A stretch of 64,000 nucleotides of DNA from positions 1,200,706 to 1,264,705 of the forward strand of contig KL197715.1 in assembly GCA_000697665.1 (NCBI GenBank). The letters are read 5' to 3'. Of this stretch, positions 44,248 through 54,632 are shown in pieces. The notes under the pieces are model-generated. The model did no database searches. It saw nothing but the letters and a program-made list of their open reading frames with translations, and was not told where the DNA came from. Numbering within the stretch: the first letter of the stretch is position 1; every line of letters starts with the position of its first letter. The stretch comes from Jaapia argillacea MUCL 33604 (lineage: Eukaryota; Basidiomycota; Agaricomycetes; Jaapiales; Jaapiaceae). A program made the position numbers and the translations under genes.

Positions 44248-44574
44248 ACGACACATTATCACGATTCACGACCAGCATCCCCTAACAGCCACATTCGTTT
44301 TCAATCACCACGCGCTCATTTCATCGCCACGACTGACGTATATCTATAACAGACTCTACATTTACGCTCTAATAATACTTATAGTAGTTACATTGGTTTC
44401 AAATGGTTCTATGGTTGTCGGAAAATTGGAGATAATACAATCTGGATTGGAAGTGTCGTTCTATCTGGGGCGCCAGAGAAGAAAGTCAAAGACTACAGGC
44501 CACACCCACCAGTCGACGAGAGGTTTTTAAAGTCCCCGAATTCCCAGTCAAAGCATTCCTATTTCATTTTCCTG
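44248..44574. other. Convergent 3' region
   Basis: This spacer lies between the ends of WPGY copy 4 and ATG15. It is AT-rich near 44340-44400; nothing else was seen. Confidence 0.5.
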
Positions 44575-46160
44575 TCAAAACTTCCCTAAAAATGTCGCCA
44601 AACTATGACTTACAATACAATCGTCCTCAAAGACAGGCTCTGGTACCTGTCTTCCCTCTTTCCCATCAACGCCAGGCTCCCAATCCTCCGCCAAAATCGT
44701 ATCGATGACCACTTTAATGGAATGGGTGCGAAGGTCAACAGTCCAATTCAGTTTCGACACCGTATCGTATGAAATGACTTGGCCGAGATGACATCTATAG
44801 CGACTAAGTAAGAAGGTAGCGTGCATCTGAAGAGGGAGCTCAACCAACTTAGATTCAAAAGCAAACCCTGCGATTGCACAGACAGATGCTACGCCATTAC
44901 AAGTTCCCATGGCGATAGGATCGGCTGTATGGAAGACGTGGGTGATGTGCTGAGTAGAGGGCTATCGGAAGCTAAGAATTAACGTGATAAACGACAACTG
45001 TTTTGAAGGGAAACAAACTGGAGAGGGGAGGTGCAATCGTTTGGCGGCCAACTTCTCGGCAGGAGCTTCGAATGCGACGACTGGTGCTCCAAATGTCGAA
45101 CCTACCAGTGACGCAAGTGCGCCTCCCAGAGAATGTCCTGAGCAAGGTCAGCGACTCTCATAAGGGAATTATAAGTACAGTTGAATAGAGAAGAACTGAC
45201 CTGTGAGCCATATGGTTGCTTCGGGGTACATATAAGATATGTTGTTGTACAAGTTCTGTGGTTGTAACCGTCAACGATACATCACAAGTGTCAAAGGGAT
45301 AACCGCACAGTGCCGATAGGATAAAACAAACTATCTTCAACGAGCGATCTCTCGACACAGTTCTGGTCGCACTTGTATCCTCCAGAGTAACAGTCGCAGA
45401 CAGGTCTCCAAGTCGGGCCCACGCGAGCGCAACAGCAGGAGAACAAGAGGTTATCGTTGAGTTTGTCCTTCCGGGTAGTCGGGCCTCCTCCTCCCACCAT
45501 CCATCCAGCGGAAGTACCCTTGATGGAGAGGACGACGGTGGAGTTGTCCTCCGAGACGAACACGTAGCCTCGGAAGCCATCCTGGTCGGGCTCCCATCCA
45601 AATGGATAGCTCTGAAGTCCTAACGTCAGCAACGGTCCGTCCACTGAGAATAATAACAAAAATGATGACAGCACAACGTCTGTTCCCCACCGCGATAAGC
45701 AAAACGAACCAGGCTGACTCACAGCATTCCAATCTGACCCCAAGTCGTACCAGTCTTTGGGAATGGGCTCAGCAGACTCATAATAAGCGTTGTTGGTCAT
45801 CTTCGCTAAGACCGACAACGTCTCTCTCTCTCCAACCTCAGGACCCAGGACTTCGATGTCCTCCCACAAGACACGCTCCGGCTGCATGTCACTCCCAGTT
45901 CGAAGCATAGAGCTCATCCGGGCATTATGGAAGGTCGTTTGTGATACAGGACGGTGGGCCCGGAGAGGTCTGGTGGATATTCGCAATGACTCTTGAGTAA
46001 AATTCGGTGGAACATCAGAGAAGATTGTCTTGGAGTTGTTGGTGACTGCGTGCTCATGCCGGAGCTGAAATCGCAAGGAAGTGTCTTTGATCGCGGATTT
46101 GGGTGTCCACAATAGCGACGAGAGCAACAAATGCAACGCAGATGGTAGCCATTGAACCAT
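44575..46160 (-). CDS. ATG15: Autophagy-related lipase ATG15
   Basis: ATG15 is the vacuolar phospholipase/lipase that breaks down autophagic bodies after delivery by the MVB route. The ATG at 46160 is followed by a hydrophobic stretch ([14 protein letters not shown]) fitting a signal anchor. Family blocks follow in order: [62 protein letters not shown] with the Cys-rich segment up to KCDQNC, the lipase serine motif GHSLGGAL (near 45140, split by an intron), [39 protein letters not shown] and [11 protein letters not shown]. At least five introns are seen; the last clear one leaves FESK|CHLG. The C-terminus (EDDCI...) lacks the usual aromatic tail, so a 3' exon may be missed. Confidence 0.9.
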
Positions 46161-46564
46161 GGTAATCAAAAACTGGGGAGTTTGAACAGATCTTGGAGGT
46201 CAGGAGGCGAAGGCAGGGACTGGCTTGGGTTGACACATGGAAGCCACGAGGGGACGGACTTCGGAGACGCAGATGTCCGAGTTGGATGCAGACCTCAGCC
46301 CGGCGTTCAACGTTCGACGGTTGCGATGTGCCCCAAAACACCAACGTTTCGAGCTCGCTAATGGGATCGAAGGCCACATATCCATCCGTGTAGTCTTCCG
46401 TGGAAGTCAAGTTACTCCTCAAAATATCCTAGTGTCCCAGAGCTTCAACAGGTCACGATGGAACCTCAACCTATTATTATCGATGCGATTACTCATTCTT
46501 AGGATGGCTCTCATGCTGTCCACTTCGTCTTAGAGGTCATCAGCACAACCTACTGTCCAACGAT
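46161..46564. other. Divergent promoter of ATG15 and the DUF1349 gene
   Basis: About 400 bases separate two divergently transcribed genes. Overlapping frames here have no domain. Confidence 0.5.
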
Positions 46565-47211
46565 ATGACCCACTCAACGTAAGTCGTCGATTAATGGCAC
46601 CGGTACATCGCTTTAAACCCTTTTACAGGAAAACACAGACCATCGAATGGTCGACTGGTAGTTGGACGCATCCACCCGCCGCCGAACGCACAGACGGCAC
46701 AACTCTCATCGTCTCTGCTATCGAAGGCAGTGACGCATGGCGTCACACGTCCTACGGTTTTGTTCACGACAGCGAGCACGCTCTCGTCGCCCCTCTCAAA
46801 CCTGGATCAGCCATCGAGGTCTCATTCATCGCATCGTTCGATCAACAATTCGACCAAGCAGGTGCCTTTCTACGGATCGACGAAACCAAATGGATCAAAG
46901 CAGGTGTAGAGTTTGCCGACGGTCAGCTTCAGTTGGGAGCCGTTGTCACCAATGGAAAGTCGGATTGGTCTGTTGCGCCGGTACCAGAGTGGTCGGGCAG
47001 AAAGGTCACTGTTCGGGCGAGCCTCGCGAGTGAATCGGTTACTATACGAGCTCGAGTTGACGACGAGCCGTTTCGTCTCGTCCGGGTTGCGCCGTTTGGC
47101 CCCGATGAAGATATTAAAGCGGGACCTTTCTGTTGTGCCCCCACCCGTAGCGGCTTGGAAGTACAATTCTTGTCTTGGATTGTCACCGATGCAGATGGCT
47201 CTCTTCATTGA
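46565..47211 (+). CDS. DUF1349-family protein (concanavalin A-like fold)
   Basis: A five-codon first exon (46565-46578, MTHST with a split codon) joins across a 50-base intron (GTAAGT...TTACAG) to 46629-47211, giving 198 residues. The intron model keeps frame and yields MTHSTKTQTIEWSTGSW. Family blocks are LIVSAIEGSDAWRHTSYGFV, FDQQFDQAGAFLRIDETKWI, KAGVEFADGQ, GKSDWSVAPVPE and GPFCCAPTRSGLEVQFLSW. DUF1349 proteins are small beta-sandwich proteins of mostly unknown function, probably sugar-binding and cytosolic. An unspliced start at 46594 is less likely. Confidence 0.85.
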
Positions 47212-47591
47212 ACGCAAGTCCTTGAAGTTCCAGTTGTAAGTTCAATATGCTGCCTATTTTCCCGCTCATATACGAACTAGATTTTCTTGATTCTCTAGAT
47301 CCCATCAGGTGGTTCCGGACACGACGATTCATTAGTGATTATTGCCCTCTTTGTCGCTGCGGCCCTATAGTCCATTCATGATCGCGAGCCTGAATCAATT
47401 GAACTTTCACCATCACGGTTCCCTGCTACAAGGTAGTCCTCTATGTCGCTATTTTCCGAATTCAATTCCAGACTTGTATATAGCTTTGATGTAAAACGGA
47501 CTGTCGATCCAGAGTGTGCGCGGGTGTTCGAAATCATATACATACTTACGACTATCCATTTCATGCAAGTTTATGAAGTTATGGAACGGAC
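47212..47591. other. Intergenic, nothing recognised
   Basis: This is the 3' flank of the DUF1349 gene running to the Pol III terminator of the tRNA. AT-rich; no gene. Confidence 0.5.
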
Positions 47592-47596
47592 AAAAA
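47592..47596 (-). terminator. Pol III terminator of tRNA-Glu
   Basis: TTTTT on the minus strand lies 23 bases after the tRNA 3' end, within the usual range. Confidence 0.7.
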
Positions 47597-47618
47597 GCGT
47601 TCTCGGGAACTACCCAAT

Positions 47619-47719
47619 TCCGAAACGGGGAATCGAACCCCGGGCTATCGCGTTCACTAGCAACTACACCATTTCTGATCGCTGAGAGGCGATAATGTTA
47701 GCCACTACACCATTTCGGA
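47619..47719 (-). tRNA. tRNA-Glu(CTC) with a 30-nt intron
   Basis: Acceptor strands TCCGAAA and TTTCGGA pair perfectly. The D-arm is GTGT-AGTGGCTA-ACAT. The anticodon stem ATCGC/GCGAT encloses CTCTCA and C, so the anticodon is CTC (reads GAG, Glu). The T-arm is CGGGG-TTCGATT-CCCCG. A 30-nt intron (47682-47653) sits after position 37, the standard place for nuclear tRNA introns. The spliced RNA has 71 nt before CCA addition. The intron contains AGAAATGGTGTAGTTGCTAG, nearly the same as the tRNA's own CGAAATGGTGTAGTGGCTAA, suggesting internal duplication. Confidence 0.85.
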
Positions 47720-48413
47720 TACGAGAACAGCACCAGGACGCTCGCTACCGATAGTAAAGATATTCAACGTATATACACACTGTATGCGCAGACGGTTGGT
47801 CCGGAATCGTTGCTTGTCGCGCCAGATAAAGCCGATGATGATATCGCCGTCGACAACATTTGCATATATCTTCTTCGCAGGTGAGTTGGTGAGGTTAATG
47901 AAAGACATGAACTCTTCAGAGACAGAATAGGCCAGAGTACTGAGGCGAAGCTCGGAGGGAACGTAGACGAGGGCGTAGCGGGGGATCAGAGCAAAGAAGG
48001 TCCGGAAATAAAACTGGAGGTTGTTGTAGGTGATATTTTTCCGCAGTCGACCCTTGAGCGTCGTAGCAAGCCATTGGATGAATCCTTTGACAGTCTCTGT
48101 GGGCTAGTCAGATGGGGGGTCACGCAGGCACGTCAGATGGGGACGTACTCTGATCGGGAAGCCTCATCCCTCTCTTGAATTCCGCGTCGAGGGTGACTCC
48201 AGGGTTGAGCTTTGGCGTGGCATATTCCACGTATTCTGCCCAGAGTGTTTTGATCCGACCGTGGCACGCAACCGTGGGAGGCATAAGATGTTTCTTATGT
48301 TGCATATCAAGTTCGTCCCAGTTAAGGAGCGAGAGCCGGAGGGCGGGATCTTGCGAGGTCCGCTCCTCGAGTATTTCGGCGCGGGTTTATTTGTTGGCAG
48401 TAAGGAGAGGCAT
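47720..48413 (-). pseudogene. Tyrosine-recombinase-like (FluG-domain/DUF3435 type) fragment
   Basis: On the minus strand from an ATG at 48413, the blocks TRAEILEERTSQDPALRLSL, LWAEYVEYATPKLNPGVTLD, FIQWLATTLKGRLRKNITYN, FRTFFALIPRYALVYVPSEL and LRIQCVYTLNIFTIGSERPG appear. The last carries the Arg of the first catalytic motif of the tyrosine-recombinase fold. One intron (GTACGT...ACTAG, near 48148-48104) is readable. A TAA interrupts the start (TANK*TRAEI). The gene stops right after ERPGAVLVS, where the tRNA-Glu sequence begins, so the catalytic C-terminal half is missing. Such genes are repeated in mushrooms and behave like mobile elements. Confidence 0.6.
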
Positions 48414-48828
48414 GGCAGTGGGCAGTGATTACGAGAGTCAGAGAGTGTTGGACAGTGTTGTCTTGCAAAAGGACGAGAGCGACGTGAAAAAAGACAGGAT
48501 GAAAAGCCGTGAGAGCAACGCGAGAACTACAGCTTCAAAGCTTTGAGAACAAGAGTAGGAAGACAAGAAGGAAAACTAAAGAATCGCATCGCTGTTGGTT
48601 TATATATGTACGCTCTCGAGGAGGTCAACGAGGCAATGGGGTTGAACAAAGTGTGCACCGCCACCGAATAACCTTTACAGTTGTCCCCACGCCCCAGGGT
48701 TTCGGCATTGTCCGTTTGCCTGCCCAGCTCCAATGGGTCATGCCCCAAAGAGTCGCCCCAACACGTCGCCCCAACGGGTCACCCTCACCGCCCTCGTCGG
48801 CGACCTACGTCCCCGGGGCATATAGCCG

Positions 48829-48876
48829 CAGGCTATATGCAAGATATACGATAATTTTGGCCACTACACCACTTCG
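48829..48876 (-). pseudogene. tRNA-Glu-like fossil
   Basis: TCCGAAGTGGTGTAGTGGCC then AAAATTATCG matches the 5' half of the tRNA-Glu gene at 47719 (26 of 30 positions). After that it diverges into a perfect hairpin, CATATAGCC-TGC-GGCTATATG, followed by GCCCCGGGGACG, which weakly recalls the T-arm. It lies upstream of the recombinase fragment in the same orientation as the tRNA. Confidence 0.55.
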
Positions 48877-49030
48877 GATTGATATGAAAGATGTCAGAAT
48901 GGAGAGTTCAGCATTGAATTAACTATGAACGGTCGGTTGTTAAGCAGAATTACTAGTTCCATAATGCAGCCACTCCGACGGAGGAATTCCCAGCTAGCCA
49001 TCACCTTCGCAAAGAAGAAGTGACCCCGTT

Positions 49031-49802
49031 CTATCTCCTCCTCGTCAACGCCTCCGCCAAGACGTCAAGTTGGGCAATCCAAATTCCCCCTTGTGTATAC
49101 TCTACCGACATCAGCCAGACGTCTTCGAAACGGATTCCTCTTTCACCGACAGACCATTGGCGCAACACCTTGGGCATCTGCTTGTCCTATCAACAGATAA
49201 AAGGATGGTTAGCGCATCTCGTACGGCTCGAAAGAGTCGTTTGTTACTCACGGCGACGTCATTGAAAAATCGTGAGATGGATGCCGCCACCGCTCGGGCA
49301 AGTTGAAGACGATTGATGGTACCCTGTGGCGTCCTCACAGTTATGGGGTCGCAGAAGGGCTCGTATCCAGGCCACTATGAACCAAAATATTAGACCGTAA
49401 CGTCGGAGAGTGGAAAGGACAACGTACATATATGCCGAACATAATGTCGGTCGCGTTCGTGTCCACCAGTGGCTGATCTCGGGCGTTGTCAATGACCAGA
49501 TTCCGAGTCGTCATATCGTGCAAATTGATGCCCTGCATCTCTCGGAAGCTGAAATAAATGGGCGGGATAGTCTGTTGCCCTCCGGTACATCGTGACTGGG
49601 GAACTCGCTCTCTGCGCAGCAGGTTGCGAGCTCCTGGAAGGTTGGGGATGTCAGATGGGTCGTTCTCTTTGCCGCAAGGAGGTGAGAGACGGATGCCGGG
49701 ATGACGTCTCTGCGACAAGAAGAAGGATGTAGTGGGACCTGGAGCCGAGGGAGGGGGCCCGTATGAGTTACCCGGCATGTGGTCGAAATCATCACCCGAC
49801 AT
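49031..49802 (-). CDS. WPGY-family hypothetical protein, copy 5
   Basis: Exons 49802-49428, 49374-49252 and 49186-49031 join in frame for 217 residues. Exon 1 ends YFSFREMQGINLHDM ... NATDIMFGIY, exon 2 starts WPGYEPFCDPITVRTPQGTI, and exon 3 carries RQWSVGERGIRFEDVWLMSV and IWIAQLDVL before TRRR. Exon 2 has 41 codons as in copy 3, and both introns are phase 0 at the family positions. It is on the opposite strand and 5 kb away from the other copies, with ATG15, the DUF1349 gene and the tRNA between. Function unknown. Confidence 0.75.
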
Positions 49803-50847
49803 ATTTCGACAATAGGGAGGTATCACTGGGCGAGTGTCTCAGGTTCAGCTGGGGAGGAACGGGGCTGCCCGGTTGGCACACTGCAACGACATGGCTGGAG
49901 ATTTATTGATACGACGAGAGGGTCTTGGGCCTTCAGTATCCCATTGTCTCAAGAAGGCGTGAGTCGTCGTCGCCGATTTCATTCCCAGTTTCGTAGTCCG
50001 TGAACTTGATTCTGGCGACGCAGGGTTGCCAAAAAAGTCATCGGGACAAAGTTGCAACAAAAAGAGGAAGGATACATTCTACCGAGAAGGTCAACCGTCG
50101 CTGGAAGAGTCCGTTGAATTACCATATGACCATTTCAACAGATATCCCATAGCCAGAAAGACAACAAAGTCGGCAACCTATTTGTAGCTGCAATGTCGCA
50201 AACCAACCCACCCCCCGAATTGGTATTGTCCTGTGATTCGGGCAAAGTTCATTTGGCAGGGTTCTATCAAGGTTCTATTGTCGTAACGTTGTGGAATTGA
50301 CGCAGCATTGTTTCAGGAATGCAGACGTTCGGAGGAAGAAGGGTCATGATGGAAAGGAGTCCCACGATTGTATAGCTCGAGTCATTATCGCGGAGACCAT
50401 ATGCCTTGCTTATATCTGGGTCGTGTCCCCATAGGGTTAAAGGACATGGAGGAAAAGCAGAGGCTGCCAGTGACAAAACGAATGAAGCCAAGGCAATATT
50501 CGAGGCCAACCCTCGAAGCTTGAAGCCCACGTGGACTATGTAAGCTGGCGCGTCCCTTATCCGTAAGTGTCGTTCCTTCGACGATATCCTCTCACATCCA
50601 GGACGTCTCCGTTACTCCTGTTGTGAACTCAAGTCCATGATGAACATGCCTGAATCATGATACGCGCTTACTATCGACTCGGATCACATCCCTGCCAGGT
50701 GCGCCGGCTACCAATCCGACTTCGTCCTAGAATCCCCATCCGCAGCAGCAAGTTTGAGCTTCTGGCGAGATGAACTTGTGATCCCACTGCTTTTATATTC
50801 GTTTGAAGGCCCTCTCAGCTGCTGCACACCCCGTCTCAACCATTATC
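49803..50847. other. Intergenic, no firm gene
   Basis: A minus-strand frame 50530-50267 contains a hydrophobic stretch (IALASFVLSLAASAF) but starts with GTG and has no convincing exon partner, so it is not called. Nothing else was recognised. Confidence 0.4.
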
Positions 50848-51493
50848 ATGGAAACAGTTTTCACTTTCACTCGAGGATCCCCTCTTCGAACTGTTCTCCT
50901 GGACAGTCAGGAGCAGCCCGTCTACAAGATCGAGACACCATTCAAGTGGCATGGTCCCACTACCACCATCTCCCGCTACTCCGGGTCGTATGCTGACCAG
51001 TACGACGAAGAGATTGCTAGGATCCACTGGCACTGTTTCACTACATCGTTCTTGGTATTCGATGGCAGGATCGTCAGCATCAGTAAATTCCTGAAAAGGG
51101 CGGGTTTGCTGTGAGTGAATATTCCCCACCTTTACATTCCTATCTAAGAGGATTCTGGGTACTTCAGGAATCGAAAGTTTCAAGCCCCAGACGGTCGCGA
51201 GTTCAAGTGGATTGCGACCGGTCTTCGGAGTATGAAGGTGAGGATTGTGGTAGTTCCAGGTTTCACTCCATCTATATTATCTTTTCTTCTAACAGTTGGT
51301 ATTGAATGACGGAACCAAGACCCTCGTTGCGAAAATGACTGACGGATGGTTATTCACTTCCAATCGGAAATCTCGTATCGAGATTTTCCCTGCCGGTCAA
51401 AGCATCATCGACCTCATCATCATAACCTATGTCTATGTGAACAAAATCCGTCGAGATGTGCAGCACAAACCAAATATCCCCATAGTATTCTAA
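50848..51493 (+). CDS. DUF6593-family protein 1
   Basis: Exons 50848-51110, 51168-51237 and 51296-51493 give 176 residues in frame. Family-like blocks are FTRGSPLRTVLLDSQEQPVY, KIETPFKW, EEIARIHWHCF, FQAPDGREFKWIA, LVLNDGTKTLVAKM and IEIFPAGQSIIDLIIITYVY. DUF6593 proteins are abundant small cytosolic proteins of Agaricomycetes without known function. The DNA between first ATG and family start leaves 50848 as the natural start. A paralog follows 414 bases downstream on the same strand. Confidence 0.8.
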
Positions 51494-51906
51494 GTTCCGT
51501 TAGAATCGCCCTAATGGTGAGCGAATTTTCCCAGAAACATACAGATGGGCTTGACATCTCCGCGAAGGCTTTGCTCGTCTTTCATCGTCTTGGCTTTTGG
51601 GACGGCGATATCATTCTGTTTCAAAGTGTTCCTATTCCGCTAGTCTTCGGGCACCACCAATCAGCTTGGCGGCCAAGGGCGGATCTCAGTCGTGTGTCCC
51701 ACATGTTTAGCACACGACCACTCCGGATTGGACACGTTACCCCTAGTCTCGTCATGAACCGGAGTGTGGACGCTATGTCATACCCTTCCCGTTGCCTAGT
51801 TGCGTCTAGATCCCTATAGGTCCATCCGAGAATTCTTGCATGTACAACGTATTATGTTCCTCGAATTTGTATATATAGGATGCGTCTCCGACGAGCTATT
51901 CCCGTC

Positions 51907-52592
51907 ATGGAACTTATACTCACCAAGAACGATCCTACTCAAACCATTCTGCTGGATTCCGCTGGGATGCCCGCATACAAAGTCGATACTCCCTGGACAC
52001 ACTCTAGGATGACTACCACCATAACTCATCATCATCCTTCACCGGAGCATCACCATCATAAAGGAGGCGAGGACGAGGACGATTATCTGAATTGGGAAGA
52101 AATTGCTCGGATAGAGTGGCATCCGCTGCGACCTTCCGACTTTGTGGTTGACGGAAAGAAGACGAAGAGTAAAGAAATGTTGAAGAAGGAGCGAGCGTTC
52201 TTGAAAACGTGAGTCGAACATTTTGGTGAGTCAGGTCTCGATGGTAAAGTAACGGCGAGTAGGACTCGAGTGTTTGTAGGGAAGGACCGACAATCGTACA
52301 GATGGGTGGTACCTTGCATGAAGATGGGTCATCTAAAGGTGAGGATTGGATGGGGTATTCGCAGAGTGGTGATATCTCACATGGTTTTGTCTAGCTCCAG
52401 AGCTGTGATAGTCCCCACACTGAGATAGCCCGTTTCAATCATCCTTCATGGGGCATCTTGTCCCAACAACGAAAGGCATATTTGGAGATACATCCGCCAG
52501 GGATGCATATGGTGGACGAGATTGTTTCGACGTTTGTTTATGTCGAGAAGAGGCTGAGAGATGGCGACAGAGGAGGTGGGGATGAATTATGA
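51907..52592 (+). CDS. DUF6593-family protein 2
   Basis: The exons are about 51907-52208, 52280-52338 and 52395-52592. Blocks parallel paralog 1: NDPTQTILLDSAGMPAYKVD, EEIARIEWHPL, SYRWVVPCMKMGHLK and LEIHPPGMHMVDEIVSTFVY. A His-rich insert (THHHPSPEHHHHKGGED) distinguishes it. With the visible splice sites exon 1 ends in phase 2, but the family frame of exon 2 needs phase 1, so the gene either uses a splice site I did not find or carries a one-base frameshift. The upstream ATG at 51880 is also in frame. Confidence 0.6.
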
Positions 52593-52903
52593 TTCAATTA
52601 CGAGCGGATTCGTAGAATACACACCCTGATAATGGTCTAATAAGTATAGGACTCTGCGCGGATCATCACCTGACAAACCCATTGCAACTTACATGATAGA
52701 CATGCCAACTAGGGGGGCCAACGACCAATACTAGTCGTTATCGATACTCAGCTCGTTCGAAGCGGTTGGGAGGGGTTTGGAGCTGTAGCAGCGTGGGCTG
52801 CAGACCACGGCCAAGACTCCAGTGGGTTCGTAAAACAAGCGCAGATGGTTGTTGCGAAGCGCGCTCAGTTCAAACATGTCGTATGAATTTTGGAGCATCC
52901 CGT

Positions 52904-54267
52904 CTATTTGAATGGTATTAGAAGGTTAGCGTAGCGGTCGGATACGAAGTGATCTGGGGACTGACAGAAGGGCACAAATTTTATCTCCATGTTTCGCATC
53001 GAACCCAAATCGTGTAGTTCAGGTAGAACTGTGTGCCATACGGACGCTTCGCCCTCGAGGTATAGGTGGCGAAGAGGAGGCAGAGTGGAGTTCGGTTGGC
53101 ATGCTCGAAGGAGGGCATCCCTCCAGAGCTCCTGCGTGGATACCAACGCCGCCATATTGTGTGCATATCCAGGGGAGAAGATACCAAGCGTGCGAAGATT
53201 GGGTGGGAGTCGGCGGAGAGCGAGTATATAGTCGGGTAAGTGTGATTGTGGCGACTGAATCGAACGAGAATCGACCACAAGGTGCTTCAGCTCGATGAAT
53301 TGGCTAAACGCAAAGCTGGGGAAATCACTCGTGATGTTCCCCGTGATGACGAGTGATTCGAGAGTGTTGGCGTACGGGTATAGCGATTTGATTGATTCAA
53401 TTGTCAATAAATTACAAGCCAATTCCACGACGCGAAGTTCGGGGAACGTGGCTGGGATCGTGACGCCTCCATGATCAGCAGAACAGCCAGACAACCGAAG
53501 AGCGCGCAATGCGGGGAAAAGGGGCCATTGGAAGTGTGCATCCCACTTGAAAGATTCGAGCGAGAGTTCCTCTGTGACTGGAAAGCTACGAGGGGAATTG
53601 GCGGTCGAAAAAATGAATTTGAGGGGCAATAAGCCACCGGTAAGTGATATGATTCGAAGTTTGGTAAAGGAATGACAGTCGGGAAGAAGTGCTGGTAGGT
53701 TTGGGGTACTTCGCGACGCCCATGCATAGCTCAAACCGACGGAGACGAGGTTTGGGCAGGAGCTGACGACAGATGTCCAGTGGTCTCGGAAATAGCGACG
53801 ACGAGTAAATATACCCGACAGCCGCTGCGACCATTGAGGACTCTCTGACGGTGTGGTGACATCCAAAACGGCTAGGCATTGGACAAGGTCGCCCAAAGCG
53901 GGGTTCTTGGTCACCGTACGCGCAAAAAGGGCAAATTTGTCGTGGCCAACAGTTAAGGCTCTCCGGTAGAGCAAATTCACCCCGCATGAGTACCATAACT
54001 TGTCGATTAAAATGGCAGCCAGCAAGCTGGATGAGCTAAGGATGTGCCTCTCTATCCATTGTGAATAGGCCGAGCGGTCTTCGAGTTGGAAAACGAGAGT
54101 AGCAATGGGTTGCTCTTCCAATGCCAAATGACTCAAGATATGTGTGACGATCTCAGGAGGAAACCGAGACGTGGCAGTAGGTTGTGGCACCTTGGTTACT
54201 TTCTGCAAGATGGTCCGTTTTGTGAGCGGTAACGACGATGGAATGAGAAAACACTTACTCGGGCCAT
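52904..54267 (-). CDS. F-box/LRR protein A
   Basis: A three-codon first exon (54267-54259, MAR) splices over a 56-base intron to 54202-52904; the model gives 435 residues in frame. RFPPEIVTHILSHLAL near residue 15 is an F-box, the SKP1-binding motif of SCF ubiquitin ligases. Leu-rich repeats fill the rest (LRALRLSGCS, LESLVITGNI, LKHLVVDSRSI, LRHLYLEGEASVWH). It probably selects substrates for ubiquitination; targets are unknown. It is the most divergent member of the local F-box group and is divergently oriented to the GH31 gene. Confidence 0.8.
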
Positions 54268-54632
54268 CTTATTCCGTCAGTCCGAAAATGATAACCGGGT
54301 ACTGGGCACCTTGAGGACAGAATTAGAAAGTGGATAGTGGTCAACGACAAGGTGACCTGAACAGCTTCGTCGGACCGGGAGCAATCACAACTGTAGCCGA
54401 CCACGACATCGTCCGGAATTCTTCCTCTCCTCTTACCTCCATCGCTGCCGTCGGCGACCCTCTAAAAGCTCTGTAGCTGCATCGAAGACTACACGCAAGG
54501 CAGTCATGGGGTGAAATGTCGAAAATACCGACGTCAGCAGGTTGGCTTCCCCGACTTCTGTGACAATGACGAAACATAAGAATGGGGGTTCATTCGATTC
54601 TGCACCATCCTCCTCTTCGGTTTACCACCACC
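54268..54632. other. Divergent promoter of F-box A and GH31 gene
   Basis: A 365-base intergenic region shared by two divergent genes. No specific motif is claimed. Confidence 0.5.

Noticed and set aside
44820-44870. Unspliced reading [12 protein letters not shown] in ATG15
   Set aside because: Splicing GTTGGT...CTATAG gives [14 protein letters not shown], which matches the family order of blocks better.
48700-48820. GTCGCCCCAAC repeats as a CRISPR-like array
   Set aside because: Only two or three imperfect adjacent units without spacers, in a eukaryotic context.
50267-50530. Secreted or membrane protein on minus strand
   Set aside because: The start codon would be GTG, no exon partner was found, and only one hydrophobic stretch supports it.
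53000-53300. Plus-strand frames over F-box A
   Set aside because: They are antisense shadows of the F-box coding sequence.
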